64,000 nucleotides of DNA from Marinobacter panjinensis (GCF_005298175.1 NZ_SZYH01000001.1:3038001-3102000), one strand, 5' to 3'. Numbered from the stretch's first letter, positions 29,555-39,434 are shown. Numbers and translations: made by a program. Notes: generated from the letters alone by a model not told the origin.

Positions 29555-30736
29555 ATGAAACGGTATCTGTTACTGATGTCAATGGCAGCAGCCATTGCAC
29601 TGACCGGGCTCCAGGTTGGTGCCTCCAGTGAGACGGGCTCACAATATGCTCCGGACGACCCGGATCTGGCGGTTGCTACCTTCGCTGGCGGGTGTTTCTG
29701 GTGCGTTGAGGAAGCTTACGAGCAAAAAGTGCCGGGTGTTGTTGAGGCAGTGTCCGGTTACAGTGGTGGTGACGAAAAAGACCCCACCTATCAACAGGTT
29801 TCCGGTGGGCGTACCGGCCACACCGAGGCGGTGCAGGTCTATTATGACCCGGCTGTGATCACCTATGAAGGACTGCTTCAGGCTCTGTGGCGCACCGCCA
29901 ACCCCACCGATGTGAACGGCCAGTACGTAGACCGCGGCAAACAGTATCGGCCGGCCATCTTCTATCACAACGAAGAACAGAAACGCGCTGCCGAAGCCTC
30001 AGTGAAGGCGCTGGAAGAGTCCGGCCGTTATGACCATCCGGTGAAGATTGAAATCGTACCTTTCGAAGCGTTCTACGACGCGGAAGAATACCACCAGGAT
30101 TATTACAAGAAAAACCCGGTGCGGTACAAGTTCTATACCTTCAACTCCGGCCGTTACCAGTTCATCGAGAAGGTCTGGGGTGAGGACGAGGAAGTGGATT
30201 ACGCCCAATACCGTCCGGAAGAAAGTGGCGATTCCGGCATGAACCAAAGCCAGGTCGAGGGGTTCAATCCGGAGACCTTTGAAAAGCCGGATGACGAAAC
30301 GCTGAAAGCACGGCTGACCAAGGAGCAGTATTACGTTACCCAGGAAGACGGCACCGAACCTGCCTTCAAAAACGAGTATTTCGATGAGAAACGGCCGGGT
30401 ATCTACGTGGATGTTGTTTCCGGTGAGCCGCTGTTTTCATCCAGGGACAAGTACAAATCCAACACCGGCTGGCCGAGCTTCACCAGGCCCATCAGCCCGG
30501 ACATGGTGGTTGAGAAAGAAGACAATTCCTTCTTCATTAAGCGAACAGAGATCCGCAGCAGATACGCGGACTCTCACCTCGGGCATGTCTTCGACGACGG
30601 CCCCGCTCCCACCGGTCTGCGCTACTGCATGAACTCGGCCGCCCTGAAGTTCATTCCGCTGGAGGAGATGGAGGCCCGGGGCTACGGCGCGTTGATCAGT
30701 GAAGTGGATGAAAACAGCCGCACTGCGTCCAACTAG
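29555..30736 (+). CDS. Periplasmic peptide-methionine sulfoxide reductase MsrA-MsrB fusion
   Basis: A 393-residue fusion with an N-terminal signal peptide ([18 protein letters not shown]). The MsrA domain (about 40-215) carries the catalytic motif [12 protein letters not shown]. The MsrB domain (about 265-385) carries SNTGWPSF and the catalytic Cys in [12 protein letters not shown]. The usual zinc CxxC of MsrB is replaced ([11 protein letters not shown]), so this is a zinc-less MsrB. Together the domains reduce both S and R methionine sulfoxide epimers, here in the envelope. No thioredoxin domain is fused, so an external reductant is needed. The Met-rich secreted protein next door is a plausible substrate. 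Confidence 0.93.
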   Translation: MKRYLLLMSMAAAIALTGLQVGASSETGSQYAPDDPDLAVATFAGGCFWCVEEAYEQKVPGVVEAVSGYSGGDEKDPTYQQVSGGRTGHTEAVQVYYDPAVITYEGLLQALWRTANPTDVNGQYVDRGKQYRPAIFYHNEEQKRAAEASVKALEESGRYDHPVKIEIVPFEAFYDAEEYHQDYYKKNPVRYKFYTFNSGRYQFIEKVWGEDEEVDYAQYRPEESGDSGMNQSQVEGFNPETFEKPDDETLKARLTKEQYYVTQEDGTEPAFKNEYFDEKRPGIYVDVVSGEPLFSSRDKYKSNTGWPSFTRPISPDMVVEKEDNSFFIKRTEIRSRYADSHLGHVFDDGPAPTGLRYCMNSAALKFIPLEEMEARGYGALISEVDENSRTASN

Positions 30737-30748
30737 TTCACGCTCCGG

Positions 30749-31486
30749 TCACAGCCAGAGATCCCCGATGGGGGTCTCTGGCGAAAAGTGATGCTGAACC
30801 TGGGCCATCAGTAGTTCCGCACTGGCCAGCGCGTCCACCAGGGCGTTGTGGGGAGGATAGTGCGGCAGTCCATATCTCAGCCGGCTGTCTGCCAGACGGA
30901 TGGAGACAGGCTGTTTTCCCCTGAGTCTCTGCCACCAGTTGGGTTGCCGGCGGGGATGCAGATGCGCCTCGATGGCCATGGTGTCGATCACCGGAAAACG
31001 TATTTCCTGCCCGATTCGCCACTTCAGTGCGACATTCAGAAACGGCCGCTCAATATGGCGGTAGTGGACCACGGGAATGCGACCGGCCAGGCTATCGAGA
31101 ACCTCGCCAAGTATTTCCATCAGATCCGGCGCTTTATCAATATCAGTGTGAGTAATGCCGTGTATTCTGATGGACGTCTGATGCAACGGCAGTTGCGGCT
31201 TCACCAACCAGTGCCGGGAGCCTCCGAGTTGCACCCGGTCTATGGTGAAGGGCACCACGCCGATGCTGACAATGGAATGCTTGTTGGGATCCAGCCCGGT
31301 GGTTTCAAAATCCAGGCCCACGAAAGGAACGTCTTTCAGGGGTGTTTCAGGCGCGACGCAACCCGCTTCGTAGAATGCCTTCAGCCGCTCATCTCCGGCC
31401 AGCTTTGCAAGCTCCCGAAAACGCTCTGGCCAGGGCAGTGTCTCCACCGGGGCTTCGGTAGTCATGGATTCATGCTCATCAGACAT
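30749..31486 (-). CDS. DnaQ-like DEDDh 3'-5' exonuclease
   Basis: A 245-residue protein with the exonuclease fold. Exo I is FVGLDFETTGLDP at about residues 54-66, an IHGIT segment is in the middle, and the C-terminal HNALVDALAS supplies the Exo III His and Asp. These residues would bind two metals and remove 3' nucleotides. Its start overlaps the end of the cNMP/CBS/DUF294 gene by 8 bp, so the two are translationally coupled. This pairing recurs in many proteobacteria, but the function is unknown. It is unlikely to be the replicative epsilon subunit. Confidence 0.85.
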   Translation of the reverse strand: MSDEHESMTTEAPVETLPWPERFRELAKLAGDERLKAFYEAGCVAPETPLKDVPFVGLDFETTGLDPNKHSIVSIGVVPFTIDRVQLGGSRHWLVKPQLPLHQTSIRIHGITHTDIDKAPDLMEILGEVLDSLAGRIPVVHYRHIERPFLNVALKWRIGQEIRFPVIDTMAIEAHLHPRRQPNWWQRLRGKQPVSIRLADSRLRYGLPHYPPHNALVDALASAELLMAQVQHHFSPETPIGDLWL

Positions 31487-33353
31487 TCCGGGCTACCTGC
31501 GCATGATAGCGGAATTTGAGGAATTTCTGAGCCTGACTGACCACCTGGAAAGCATCTTTGAGGTGACTGCGCTCGAAGGGCGACAAATCCTCCGGCCGAA
31601 CGTTGTTGTCCGGCTCGCGGCCGGCTTCGATGGCAAGGGCCTGATGGCGTATTCGCACAATGGCGATGAATTCGAAGGCGTCCCGCAGGTTATCCACCCC
31701 GTCTTCGGGAATCAGCTTGGTTTCCGCGATGGCCTTGAGGCGGTTGAAGGTATTCTGCGCCTTGGAGCCACAGGCCAGGGAGTGCACCCGGATCAGATCG
31801 GAGACAGGCGCCGTTCCCCGACGCTTCAGGTTGAAGGTTTTGGCCTGCCTGCCACTCTCCTCCATCACAAAGGTGCGGAAAAAACCTAGTGGTGGCGTGC
31901 GGTTAAGGGCGTTACGCGCCAGCATCGCCAGGAACCGCTGGCTGTTGCTGGCCCTGTCTGCGATGAAGGTTTTGAGCTCTTCGGTGAACTCGGTTCGGCC
32001 GTGGATGCCGTCCAGATCGAAGAAAATATTGCTGTTGAGCAACGCTTCGGCCTTGGGGTTGTCGGTCCAGTCGGCGAAGTACTCCTTCCACACCCGAAGG
32101 GGCTGGCGCCATTTCTGATTGGTGGCCATGATATCCCCGGTGCAGTAGGTGTAACCGCATTCCGCCAGGCCGTCACTGACGAACTTCGCCAGGGCCAGAA
32201 AGTATTCATCGTGTTGCGCCGGGTCGAAGCTGTCGTCCAGAACCATGGCGTTATCCTGGTCGGTCACCACCAGTTGTTCGTCACGGGCCATGGAACCCAG
32301 AGCCATGAAGCAGTAGGGCACCGGTGGTGGCCCCAGCTTCTCCTCACCCAGTTCCAGCAGTCGCTGGCTGAAACTGCGGCCAATGCCGGCCATGGCACTG
32401 CCGATCATATGGGAATTGGCGTCTTCATGGACCATGCGGACAAAGGTGTTGGGCACTTCCTGGCTAAGGCGTTTCAGGCCTTTTACATCCTGTTGCTGGT
32501 AGATGTTGCTGACCAGGTAGAGACTGCTCTGGGATTCATGCTTGACGATATCCGACAGTGCAATCACCCCCCGGATCTTATCACCCTCCATAACCGGCAA
32601 GTGATGCACGTTATTGTGAAGCATGGTCAGCATGGCTTCGAAAATGAACGAATTTGAGCTGGTGGTGATCAGGCGATTGGTCATGATGTCACTGATCGGT
32701 GTTTCCGACGGCAGGGCCTCGCTGAGTGCGCGGGTGCGCAGATCGCGGTCGGTTATGATGCCGGAAAGTTTGGCCCCTTGGCCGCTCTTGTCCATGAGGA
32801 GCAACGCTGAAACACCCTGTTCGGTCATGATGCGGGCAGCTTCCTGCAAGCGAACGGTGATCGGCGCAGTGACCGGTTCACGGGAAATCAGTCGGGTTAC
32901 CCTGGCGGTCATGGGCTGACTGGACCTCCGCCGCCGGGTCAGTGCAGAGCGCAGGCGGGAGCGGTCTTCGACTTCCACGAAATCGGTAAAGTTGTCGTCA
33001 TTTTTCCACAGATACTGGAAAATCTCGTCGGGGATCAGGTAAATCAGCGAGTCCTCAATGGCCTTGACCGGGAATCGCACCGTTTTGCTCATCAGCAGGC
33101 CATACTGGCCGAAAATCTCGCCTTCACCCAGGCGGTTGTAGAGTTCGCCGGTACGGCGGTACATTTCGACAGCGCCACTGCGGATGTAATGCAGGTAGGT
33201 GTTGCGTTCGCCAAATGTCAGGATATCGGTGCCTGCGCGGAAATAGGCAACCTCGATACCCGAGACGATTTTGTCGAGGGTCTCTTCCGGCATCTCATCG
33301 AACGGAGAGTGCTGGGCCAGGTGGTTGCGTATTTCGATGAGCTCTGCCTGCAT
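31479..33353 (-). CDS. cNMP-binding / tandem CBS / DUF294 nucleotidyltransferase-like protein
   Basis: A 624-residue multidomain protein. A cyclic-nucleotide-binding beta barrel (about residues 20-130) is followed by a CBS pair (about 160-280, with GIITDRDLRTRAL and GVIALSDIVKHE). A GlnD-like nucleotidyltransferase segment comes next, with ALGSMARDEQLVVTDQDNAMV, and then the DUF294 substrate-binding region. It may transfer a nucleotide to an unknown acceptor under ligand control. ATG 33353 is chosen because AAGGAAG precedes it. The coupled exonuclease gene suggests a nucleic-acid or nucleotide-signal role. Confidence 0.87.
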   Translation of the reverse strand: MQAELIEIRNHLAQHSPFDEMPEETLDKIVSGIEVAYFRAGTDILTFGERNTYLHYIRSGAVEMYRRTGELYNRLGEGEIFGQYGLLMSKTVRFPVKAIEDSLIYLIPDEIFQYLWKNDDNFTDFVEVEDRSRLRSALTRRRRSSQPMTARVTRLISREPVTAPITVRLQEAARIMTEQGVSALLLMDKSGQGAKLSGIITDRDLRTRALSEALPSETPISDIMTNRLITTSSNSFIFEAMLTMLHNNVHHLPVMEGDKIRGVIALSDIVKHESQSSLYLVSNIYQQQDVKGLKRLSQEVPNTFVRMVHEDANSHMIGSAMAGIGRSFSQRLLELGEEKLGPPPVPYCFMALGSMARDEQLVVTDQDNAMVLDDSFDPAQHDEYFLALAKFVSDGLAECGYTYCTGDIMATNQKWRQPLRVWKEYFADWTDNPKAEALLNSNIFFDLDGIHGRTEFTEELKTFIADRASNSQRFLAMLARNALNRTPPLGFFRTFVMEESGRQAKTFNLKRRGTAPVSDLIRVHSLACGSKAQNTFNRLKAIAETKLIPEDGVDNLRDAFEFIAIVRIRHQALAIEAGREPDNNVRPEDLSPFERSHLKDAFQVVSQAQKFLKFRYHAQVARNV

Positions 33354-33473
33354 TAGTTGCTTCCTTTTCGCACCGGTCGGGCGTGGAGAATTCAACACGC
33401 AATATAGCAGTGGCGCGGTTTTACGGCCATGATGGAAGGTAAGACGTTAGCTGTAGGTTAAAAGGGATTGGTT

Positions 33474-33998
33474 GTGTCTGGAAATTGTACGCTCGTTCTG
33501 GGAGGCATTCGCTCCGGTAAAACCGCACTGGCCGAACAGGTCGCCGGCGATTCGGGGGAGCCGGTAGTGTATCTGGCCACCGCGACCGCCGGCGATGAGG
33601 AAATGGCCCGGAGGGTGGCACGCCACCAACAAAGCCGGCCGCCGGAATGGGGGCTGGTGGAGGCACCGTTAAGACTGGCATCGGTGCTGGACGACCAGGG
33701 CAGCTGGCCACGGCCGCCATTGTTGCTGGTGGACTGCATGAGCCTGTGGGTCAGCAACCTGCTATTTGCCGGCGACGAGGTATTCAGCCGCGAGCGCGCT
33801 GCGTTCCTGCAGGCGCTGAACGGCTATCCCGGTCAGGTGGTGATTGTCAGTAACGAAGTGGGCCTGGGCACTATCGGCATGGAGCCGCTGACCCGCCGCT
33901 TCTGTGATGAGCTGGGCTGGTTGAACCAGGACCTTGCCGCCTGTTGTGACCGGGTGGTGATGAGCGTGGCGGGGCTGGCGCTGACGCTGAAAGGCTGA
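33474..33998 (+). CDS. cobU: Adenosylcobinamide kinase / adenosylcobinamide-phosphate guanylyltransferase
   Basis: A 174-residue CobU-type enzyme that phosphorylates adenosylcobinamide and attaches GMP in nucleotide-loop assembly. Walker A is GGIRSGKT near the N-terminus. The guanylylation-region His is in RRVARHQQSRP, and WVSNLL and VSNEVGLG are typical. The start is GTG 33474, placed 7 nt after AAGGG; a TTG at 33468 is also in frame. Its stop abuts the converging cobC stop with no gap. No cobalamin riboswitch was recognised upstream. Confidence 0.9.
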   Translation: MSGNCTLVLGGIRSGKTALAEQVAGDSGEPVVYLATATAGDEEMARRVARHQQSRPPEWGLVEAPLRLASVLDDQGSWPRPPLLLVDCMSLWVSNLLFAGDEVFSRERAAFLQALNGYPGQVVIVSNEVGLGTIGMEPLTRRFCDELGWLNQDLAACCDRVVMSVAGLALTLKG

Positions 33999-34607
33999 CT
34001 ACTTGCCGTGGCTTTGCAGGCAACTGAGGACGCCATGTTCGGATTCGTCCACCCGGATACGGCTGCGACAGGCGTAGGGGACAGCAATGGCGGCAAACGA
34101 ACGGTGCAGCGGGATGCCCATCACCTCCGCCAGAATCATGCGAATCACACCCCCGTGACAAACCATCAGTACCCGTTTACCGGCGGCTTCCTTCTGCCAG
34201 TGCCGCCAGGCGTCGGCGACCCTTTTACTGAATGCAGCGATTGCCTCACCCCCGGGCGGAGGATGGTTCACCGGGTCACTCCAGAAACCGGTCAGTGCAT
34301 CCGGTGTGTGAGCCATAATATCGGCAGAGGTTCTGCCTTCCCAGTCGCCAAAACCGATTTCCTGTAGTTGAGGCTCTTCGTACAGCGGCAGCTGTCGTTG
34401 TCGGGCCAGTTGCCGGGCAAAAGCGCTGCAGCGCAGAAGCGGTGAGGTGACGACAAGGTCCCAGCGGTCCTCTTCCGTTATGGCGGCATTCACCTGCTGC
34501 CAGCCGGTATCACTCAGGGGATCGTCCTGGCTGCCCCGGAACATGGGGCCACCAGCTGGCTCGCCGTGGCGTATCAGATCGAAAAACGTCGTGGTATGGC
34601 TGCTCAT
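33999..34607 (-). CDS. cobC: Alpha-ribazole phosphatase-like histidine phosphatase
   Basis: A 202-residue phosphoglycerate-mutase-superfamily protein. The catalytic motif LIRHGEP is near residue 13 and the second catalytic His is in [12 protein letters not shown]. Located between cobU and cobT, it most likely removes the 5' phosphate of alpha-ribazole phosphate or adenosylcobalamin phosphate. ATG 34607 follows a GGAAGGAT sequence and overlaps the cobT stop by 4 bp (ATGA), so the genes are coupled. The role assignment relies on context. Confidence 0.85.
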   Translation of the reverse strand: MSSHTTTFFDLIRHGEPAGGPMFRGSQDDPLSDTGWQQVNAAITEEDRWDLVVTSPLLRCSAFARQLARQRQLPLYEEPQLQEIGFGDWEGRTSADIMAHTPDALTGFWSDPVNHPPPGGEAIAAFSKRVADAWRHWQKEAAGKRVLMVCHGGVIRMILAEVMGIPLHRSFAAIAVPYACRSRIRVDESEHGVLSCLQSHGK

Positions 34608-35686
34608 GGTGATCCTTCCCGGCTCTCGCTCTGATCCCTGTCGGTGACGCCGGCATCCGCAAAGCTGGCCATCCTGTTGTGGAGCTCGCAAGCCGCACGC
34701 AGCAAGGGCACGGCCACCGCAGCGCCACTGCCTTCGCCCAGGCGCATGCCAAGATCCAGTAACGGTTTGGCATCAAGCCCTTCCAGCACGGCCTGGTGCC
34801 CCGGCTCGGCGGAGCGATGGGCGAACACAAGCCACTCCCTGACATCCGGCTGTTGGCGAACTGCCACCAGGGCCGCGACGGAAACGATAAAGCCGTCCAC
34901 CAGCACGGGAATGCCTCGCGCCGCGCAGCCCAGCATCGCGCCGGTCAGAGCGGCGATTTCAAAACCGCCCAGAGAGGCAAGTACCGTCAGAGGGTCGGTG
35001 TTATCGCCGTGCCGCTTGAGTGCACGGCTCACCACGGCGCTTTTGTGGGAAACCCCTGCAGTGTCCAGGCCCGTGCCGGGACCAACCAGTGCCTCGGGCG
35101 ACCGGCTGAGCAGCGCGCAGGCCAGGGCAGCTGCGCTGGTGGTGTTGCCAATGCCCATGTCGCCGCCAATAAACAGCCGGCAGCCTGCGTGGGCAGCACG
35201 CCCGGCCGCCGCATCGCCACTTGCGAGGGCGGCACACGCCTGGGCTTCGGTCATCGCGTCGGTCACCGTCAGGTTGGCCGTACCCGGCGCGATCTGTTCC
35301 GCGCGCACGCCGGGGAGCACCGGCACCTCGCCGACGGTGCCCAGGTTCACTACTTCCAGCGAAGCGTTCAGATGACCCGCCAGCACGCTGATGGCCGCGC
35401 CACCACCGGCGAAGTTGGCAATCATCTGCGCCGTCACCTCCTGGGGAAACGCTGACACGCCTTCTTCACACACGCCATGGTCACCGGCGAACACGGTGAT
35501 ACGCACGGGGTCCACGGTTGGCTGCTCAACGCCATGGAGCCCCGCGAGCTGGATAGCGAGTTGTTCCAGTTGTCCCAGGGATCCCGGTGGCTTGGTCAGT
35601 ATCTGTTGGCGTTCGGCGGCTTGCCGGGAGCTGTGTTCGTTGGGCTTCGGGAGGGGCTGGGTCCAACACGGAGGCGGAGAGTGCAT
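34604..35686 (-). CDS. cobT: Nicotinate-nucleotide-dimethylbenzimidazole phosphoribosyltransferase
   Basis: A 360-residue CobT. Hallmarks are [11 protein letters not shown] near residue 32, [20 protein letters not shown], the [12 protein letters not shown] segment, [15 protein letters not shown] and the C-terminal [10 protein letters not shown]. It makes alpha-ribazole phosphate from dimethylbenzimidazole and nicotinate mononucleotide. ATG 35686 is preceded by AGGA. It is the first gene of the two-gene minus-strand cobT-cobC unit. Confidence 0.95.
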   Translation of the reverse strand: MHSPPPCWTQPLPKPNEHSSRQAAERQQILTKPPGSLGQLEQLAIQLAGLHGVEQPTVDPVRITVFAGDHGVCEEGVSAFPQEVTAQMIANFAGGGAAISVLAGHLNASLEVVNLGTVGEVPVLPGVRAEQIAPGTANLTVTDAMTEAQACAALASGDAAAGRAAHAGCRLFIGGDMGIGNTTSAAALACALLSRSPEALVGPGTGLDTAGVSHKSAVVSRALKRHGDNTDPLTVLASLGGFEIAALTGAMLGCAARGIPVLVDGFIVSVAALVAVRQQPDVREWLVFAHRSAEPGHQAVLEGLDAKPLLDLGMRLGEGSGAAVAVPLLRAACELHNRMASFADAGVTDRDQSESREGSP

Positions 35687-35810
35687 GGGCGAATCCTGGC
35701 TGGTGAAAACATGGAATGGTCTACCCGGCCCGAAAAGGTGTCAAGGCTGATGGTCGCTCGGGTAAACTTCCCTGCTCCCACGTTTTTCTGATGCAAGAGA
35801 TGCCGCTGAT

Positions 35811-36773
35811 TTGGACCAATTCGTTTTCTCAGTAATCGTATGCCTGGTTGCCGTACTGTTGGACCGCTTGCTGGGGGAGCCCCGCCGGTGGCATCCGCTG
35901 GTGGGTTTCGGTCGTTTCGCCGGGTTGGTAGAGCAGCGGTTGAATCGGTTGCCTGAACACAAGGGGCGGTCGATATCGCTGGGGTTGCTGGGGGTGTTGA
36001 TTGTTGTGATACCCGTACTGATGGTGGCAGCAGCCCTGAAATGGGCCACGGATGGCTGGGCGTACCTGCTGCTGGAGGCTCTGGTGTTGTATCTCGCTGT
36101 GTCAATCCGGGGGCTGACAGAACATGGCCAGGCGGTGTCGTCTGCATTGCATGGCGGCGATATTGAACGTGCCCGGGAACAGGTGGGCCGGATTGTCAGC
36201 CGCAATGTCAGCGAACTGGATGAACAGGGCGTGGCCGCGGCGGCGAGCGAGTCAATGCTGGAGAACGGGGCGGATGCGGTATTTGCCAGCCTGTTCTGGT
36301 TTCTGGTGGCGGGTATTCCCGGGGTGTTGTTGCACCGGATGGTGAATACCCTGGATGCCATGTGGGGCTATCGTAATGAACGTTACCTGAATTTCGGGCG
36401 GGTCGCCGCCAGGTTGGACGATGTCATGAACTGGCTGCCTGCCCGGCTGACTGCGCTCACCTATGCATTACTGGGCAATACACGCCTGGCCTGGCGTTGC
36501 TGGCGAACCCAGGCGCCGCAGTGGGACAGCCCGAATGCCGGGCCGGTGATGGCAGCGGGCGCAGGTGCTTTGGGAGTATCACTCGGCGGCCCGGCCCCCT
36601 ATAAGACCGGTATCCGGCAACGACCGGTGCTTGGAAAGGGCCCGGTAGCCACGGCAGGTACGGTCAATGAAGCCATCGGGCTGGTGCGTCGGGGAGTGTG
36701 GCTCTGGCTCTGTCTGCTTGGATCAATTGCTGTTGTCGCTGCACTTGTGTGCGCTCGCGTACAGACCGGATGA
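35811..36773 (+). CDS. cbiB: Adenosylcobinamide-phosphate synthase (CbiB/CobD)
   Basis: A 320-residue membrane protein joining the aminopropanol arm to the corrinoid. It opens with a hydrophobic helix and LLDRLLGEPRRWHPLVGFGR. The conserved SRNVSELDEQGVAAAASESMLENGADA and the C-terminal APYKTGIRQRPVLGKG follow. TTG 35811 is the only upstream start in frame. It runs divergently from cobT with about 125 bp between them. The gene is called cobD in Pseudomonas nomenclature. Confidence 0.92.
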   Translation: MDQFVFSVIVCLVAVLLDRLLGEPRRWHPLVGFGRFAGLVEQRLNRLPEHKGRSISLGLLGVLIVVIPVLMVAAALKWATDGWAYLLLEALVLYLAVSIRGLTEHGQAVSSALHGGDIERAREQVGRIVSRNVSELDEQGVAAAASESMLENGADAVFASLFWFLVAGIPGVLLHRMVNTLDAMWGYRNERYLNFGRVAARLDDVMNWLPARLTALTYALLGNTRLAWRCWRTQAPQWDSPNAGPVMAAGAGALGVSLGGPAPYKTGIRQRPVLGKGPVATAGTVNEAIGLVRRGVWLWLCLLGSIAVVAALVCARVQTG

Positions 36774-36827
36774 TGCTGCCGGTCTAATCTGGAGTGTTAG
36801 CAATTCCAAGGAGTTACGGAGACACGT

Positions 36828-37778
36828 ATGTCCAGGACTACTCCCCCCACTGATGGTGCCATTCCCCTTGGTGAATTCTCGTTCGAAGATATGGCAAAGA
36901 TCACGCTTGACGCCATCGGTGATGGAGTATTGGTTGTTGATCCCAGGGGGGATCTGATTTATCTCAACAGGATGGCTGAAAAGCTGACAGGCTGGTCTAG
37001 CGAAGAGGCGCTTGGGCGTCCAGTCGAGCAAATCTTTTTCATTTTCGATGGTGTCACCCGGGAGCGGGCGAAGAGCCCGGCACTGAGGGCTATTAATGAG
37101 GGCCGGATTGTTGAGTTGGCCCTGGGCAGCGTTCTGGTCCGGCGCGACGGTTCCGACATAGCGATAGAGGACTCTGCTTCTCCCATTCGCAACCGTTTTG
37201 GCGAGATAGCCGGTGCCGTCATTGTGTTCCACGACGCCCGCCAGTCCGGCGACGCGATGGAGAGGATGCACCATCTTGCCCAGCATGACTTCCTCACCGG
37301 TCTGCCCAACCGGATGCTGCTTACGGAGCGGCTTACCCAGGCCATCGGCATGGCTGTTCGACACCGCAAGCAACTTGCGCTGCTGTTCCTGGACCTGGAT
37401 TACTTCAAAGAGATCAATGACACCTACGGCCATGGGGTGGGTGATCATTTATTGCAGGAAGTGGCAGTGAGCATCGAGGCTTGTGTGCGTGGTACTGACA
37501 CTGTGAGCCGCCATGGCGGCGACGAGTTTGTTATCCTGTTGGCTGAAATCGAAGAGCGGCAGGATGCGATCCATGTTGCCGAAAAGTTGTTGGCGCAATT
37601 TGCCATGCCCCGGATTATCGATGGCCACGAGCTCCAGGTGAACCTGAGCATTGGTATCAGCGTCTACCCGGAAAACGGGGCGGATGCGCAAACCCTGATG
37701 CATAACGCAGACTCTGCCATGTACACCACCAAAGGCAACGGCAGAAACAGCTACCGGTTCTTCGAGACAGTGAGCTAA
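36828..37778 (+). CDS. PAS-GGDEF diguanylate cyclase
   Basis: A 316-residue cytoplasmic protein. An N-terminal PAS sensor (about residues 20-140, ILDAIGDGVLVVD-like with RAINEG and GEIAGAVIVFHD) is followed by a GGDEF domain (about 150-315) with intact HGGDEF. The product-inhibition I-site RGTD lies five residues before it. It should make c-di-GMP and be feedback-regulated. It is inserted between cbiB (same strand) and cobS (converging, 4-bp overlap). No functional link to cobalamin is evident. The PAS ligand is unknown. Confidence 0.92.
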   Translation: MSRTTPPTDGAIPLGEFSFEDMAKITLDAIGDGVLVVDPRGDLIYLNRMAEKLTGWSSEEALGRPVEQIFFIFDGVTRERAKSPALRAINEGRIVELALGSVLVRRDGSDIAIEDSASPIRNRFGEIAGAVIVFHDARQSGDAMERMHHLAQHDFLTGLPNRMLLTERLTQAIGMAVRHRKQLALLFLDLDYFKEINDTYGHGVGDHLLQEVAVSIEACVRGTDTVSRHGGDEFVILLAEIEERQDAIHVAEKLLAQFAMPRIIDGHELQVNLSIGISVYPENGADAQTLMHNADSAMYTTKGNGRNSYRFFETVS

Positions 37779-38548
37779 CCGCAAGCCAGGCCCAGTAACA
37801 GCACCAGTTCGGCGAACACCACACTGGCCCCCAGAGTGTCCCCGGTGTAGCCGCCGAGTTGCTGGCGAATATAAAGACCCCATACCGTGGCGACGCCCCC
37901 TGTGGCCACCAGACTCCACAGCCAAACCCCAGGCTGGAAACCGATCAGAAACAGGAGTGCCAGGGCTGTGAAACCCGCGGCAATGGCCAGCCGGGTTCGC
38001 GAGAAATCCTCCGCCACCGGTTTGCTCCTGCTCTTGTCCGGGTCGGTCACATACGGCAGGTAGCCCATGATCAGCAGTGGAGCCAGGCGGGCCACCATGG
38101 GGGCCAGAAGGAGTCCGAGCCAGACGGGCTGTACGTCGGCCAGCAAAGCGACCTTCAGCCCCAGCGCCACCACCAGTGCCACCGTGCCATAGGTGCCGAT
38201 ACGGCTGTCCTTCATGATTCGCAGCCTGGCTTCGACAGAATAACCGCCGCCCAGCGCATCCACACTGTCTGCCAGCCCGTCTTCGTGAAAGGCCCCGGTA
38301 ATCCAGAGGTGAAACCCCGTGATCAAGACAAGACACACCAGAGGGCTCCATAGCTGAACGAGGGCGACATACAGCGCGGCATAAATGGCCCCCAGCAACA
38401 GCCCCACGAGTGGGAAGTAGACACTGCACTGATTCATCAGGCGCGGGGAGTAGTCGATACGCACCATCATGGGAATGCGGGTGAGAAATCCGATAGCCAG
38501 CCAGAGGGCCTGCCACTCTCTGTCGATGATTGGTTTCATATTGGTCAA
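37775..38548 (-). CDS. cobS: Adenosylcobinamide-GDP ribazoletransferase (cobalamin synthase)
   Basis: A 257-residue integral membrane enzyme joining alpha-ribazole to adenosylcobinamide-GDP. The conserved AFHEDGLADSVDALGGG near residue 88 and MKDSRIGTYG are diagnostic. Several hydrophobic helices follow. TTG 38548 is well placed after AGGG; ATG 38539 (MKPIIDREW) is the alternative start. Its 3' end overlaps the GGDEF gene by 4 bp. It forms, with cobU, cobT, cobC and cbiB, the late branch of B12 synthesis or salvage. Confidence 0.92.
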   Translation of the reverse strand: MTNMKPIIDREWQALWLAIGFLTRIPMMVRIDYSPRLMNQCSVYFPLVGLLLGAIYAALYVALVQLWSPLVCLVLITGFHLWITGAFHEDGLADSVDALGGGYSVEARLRIMKDSRIGTYGTVALVVALGLKVALLADVQPVWLGLLLAPMVARLAPLLIMGYLPYVTDPDKSRSKPVAEDFSRTRLAIAAGFTALALLFLIGFQPGVWLWSLVATGGVATVWGLYIRQQLGGYTGDTLGASVVFAELVLLLGLACG

Positions 38549-38617
38549 TGACTTGCCCTGTTACTGAGGATCACGTGGGTTGCCCGGCCAGTTTAGCATT
38601 ATAGGCGTTAACGCCAG

Positions 38618-39416
38618 TCAGAGACTGAATCCCGATGCATGGTTGTCCAGTGGACTGCTGATGCCGCGCTCATGGGTGCCAACAACATGGGTGTAAATCT
38701 GCGTGGTGCTTATGTCGTTGTGCCCCATTAACTCCTGAATGCTGCGAATATCCGTCCCCAGGATATTTTTTTGACAGCGCATTGGGTAGATAGACTTCTC
38801 CGAATCCAGCCTGCAGATCCTGCTGGTGGAGCGCCAGCGCAAACTCAATCTGGGTTTTCAGTGCTTCGCAGACCGACGAAGGAAGAATCGTTCGCCGCCA
38901 CTTGTCGCCTTTGGTCTCCCGCACAAACAGGCAGGGCTCGGAGAATTCTACATCCTGCACACGTAGGCGGGCTGCCTCCATCACTCGTAAACCGGAGCCA
39001 TACATAAGGCTCGCAACCAACCGGTGCGTGCCCTGCATGTGCTCCAACACCGACATCGCTTCGTCGTGGGTGAAAACAGTAGGCAGTTTGCGCCCCCTGG
39101 ACGTTTGGGCGAACTGCAATTCACCTAACTCCTTCCCTAGAAACTGGTGGTACATAAACACCACCGCATTCAATGCAGTTTTCTGCGTGTTCACCGCAAC
39201 ATTGCGATTGTTTGCCAGATGGCTCAGCCACTGATTCACTTCTACCGGCCCCATGGATTCCGGATGGCGTTTATTATGAAAGCGAATAAATTCCCGTACC
39301 CAGAGGCAGTAAGTTTTCTCCGTACGGTATGCCAGATGCCTCGCTCGAATAAATGCACGGAAACGATCCATAAAACGGGTAGGGTTGGAGGGGAGTGGGG
39401 CTGGTACATCGTCCAT
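38618..39416 (-). pseudogene. intI: Integron integrase, inactivated by internal deletion and frameshift
   Basis: The first 219 codons (from ATG 39416, MDDVPAPLPSNPTRFMDRFR) match integron tyrosine recombinases: AYRTEKTYCLWVREFIRFH, catalytic Arg in SGLRVMEAARLRVQD, RETKGDKWRRTILP, then [13 protein letters not shown]. After 38752-38766 homology jumps to a different frame: [19 protein letters not shown], then IYTHV with the catalytic Tyr, ending 38618. By comparison with usual lengths (about 320-340), roughly 60-70 residues are missing, including the HxxR box (HTFRHSFATHLL in relatives). The enzyme should be dead. It is oriented opposite to the cassettes, as in all integrons. Confidence 0.9.
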
Positions 39417-39434
39417 GAGTACAATTCCTGTAAG

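Noticed and set aside
30755..30781. Hairpin CCAGAGATCCCC / GGGGGTCTCTGG as a terminator
   Set aside because: Strong stem but no T-run on either side, and it lies inside the 3' end of the exonuclease coding sequence.
33354..33473. Cobalamin riboswitch upstream of cobU
   Set aside because: Only about 120 bp are available between genes and no B12-box-like sequence was seen there or in 35687-35810.
38604..38615. GGCGTTAACGCC as an extra integron core site
   Set aside because: A 12-bp perfect palindrome near the intI 3' end, but it has no matching inverse core or attC structure; chance or a regulatory site is likelier.
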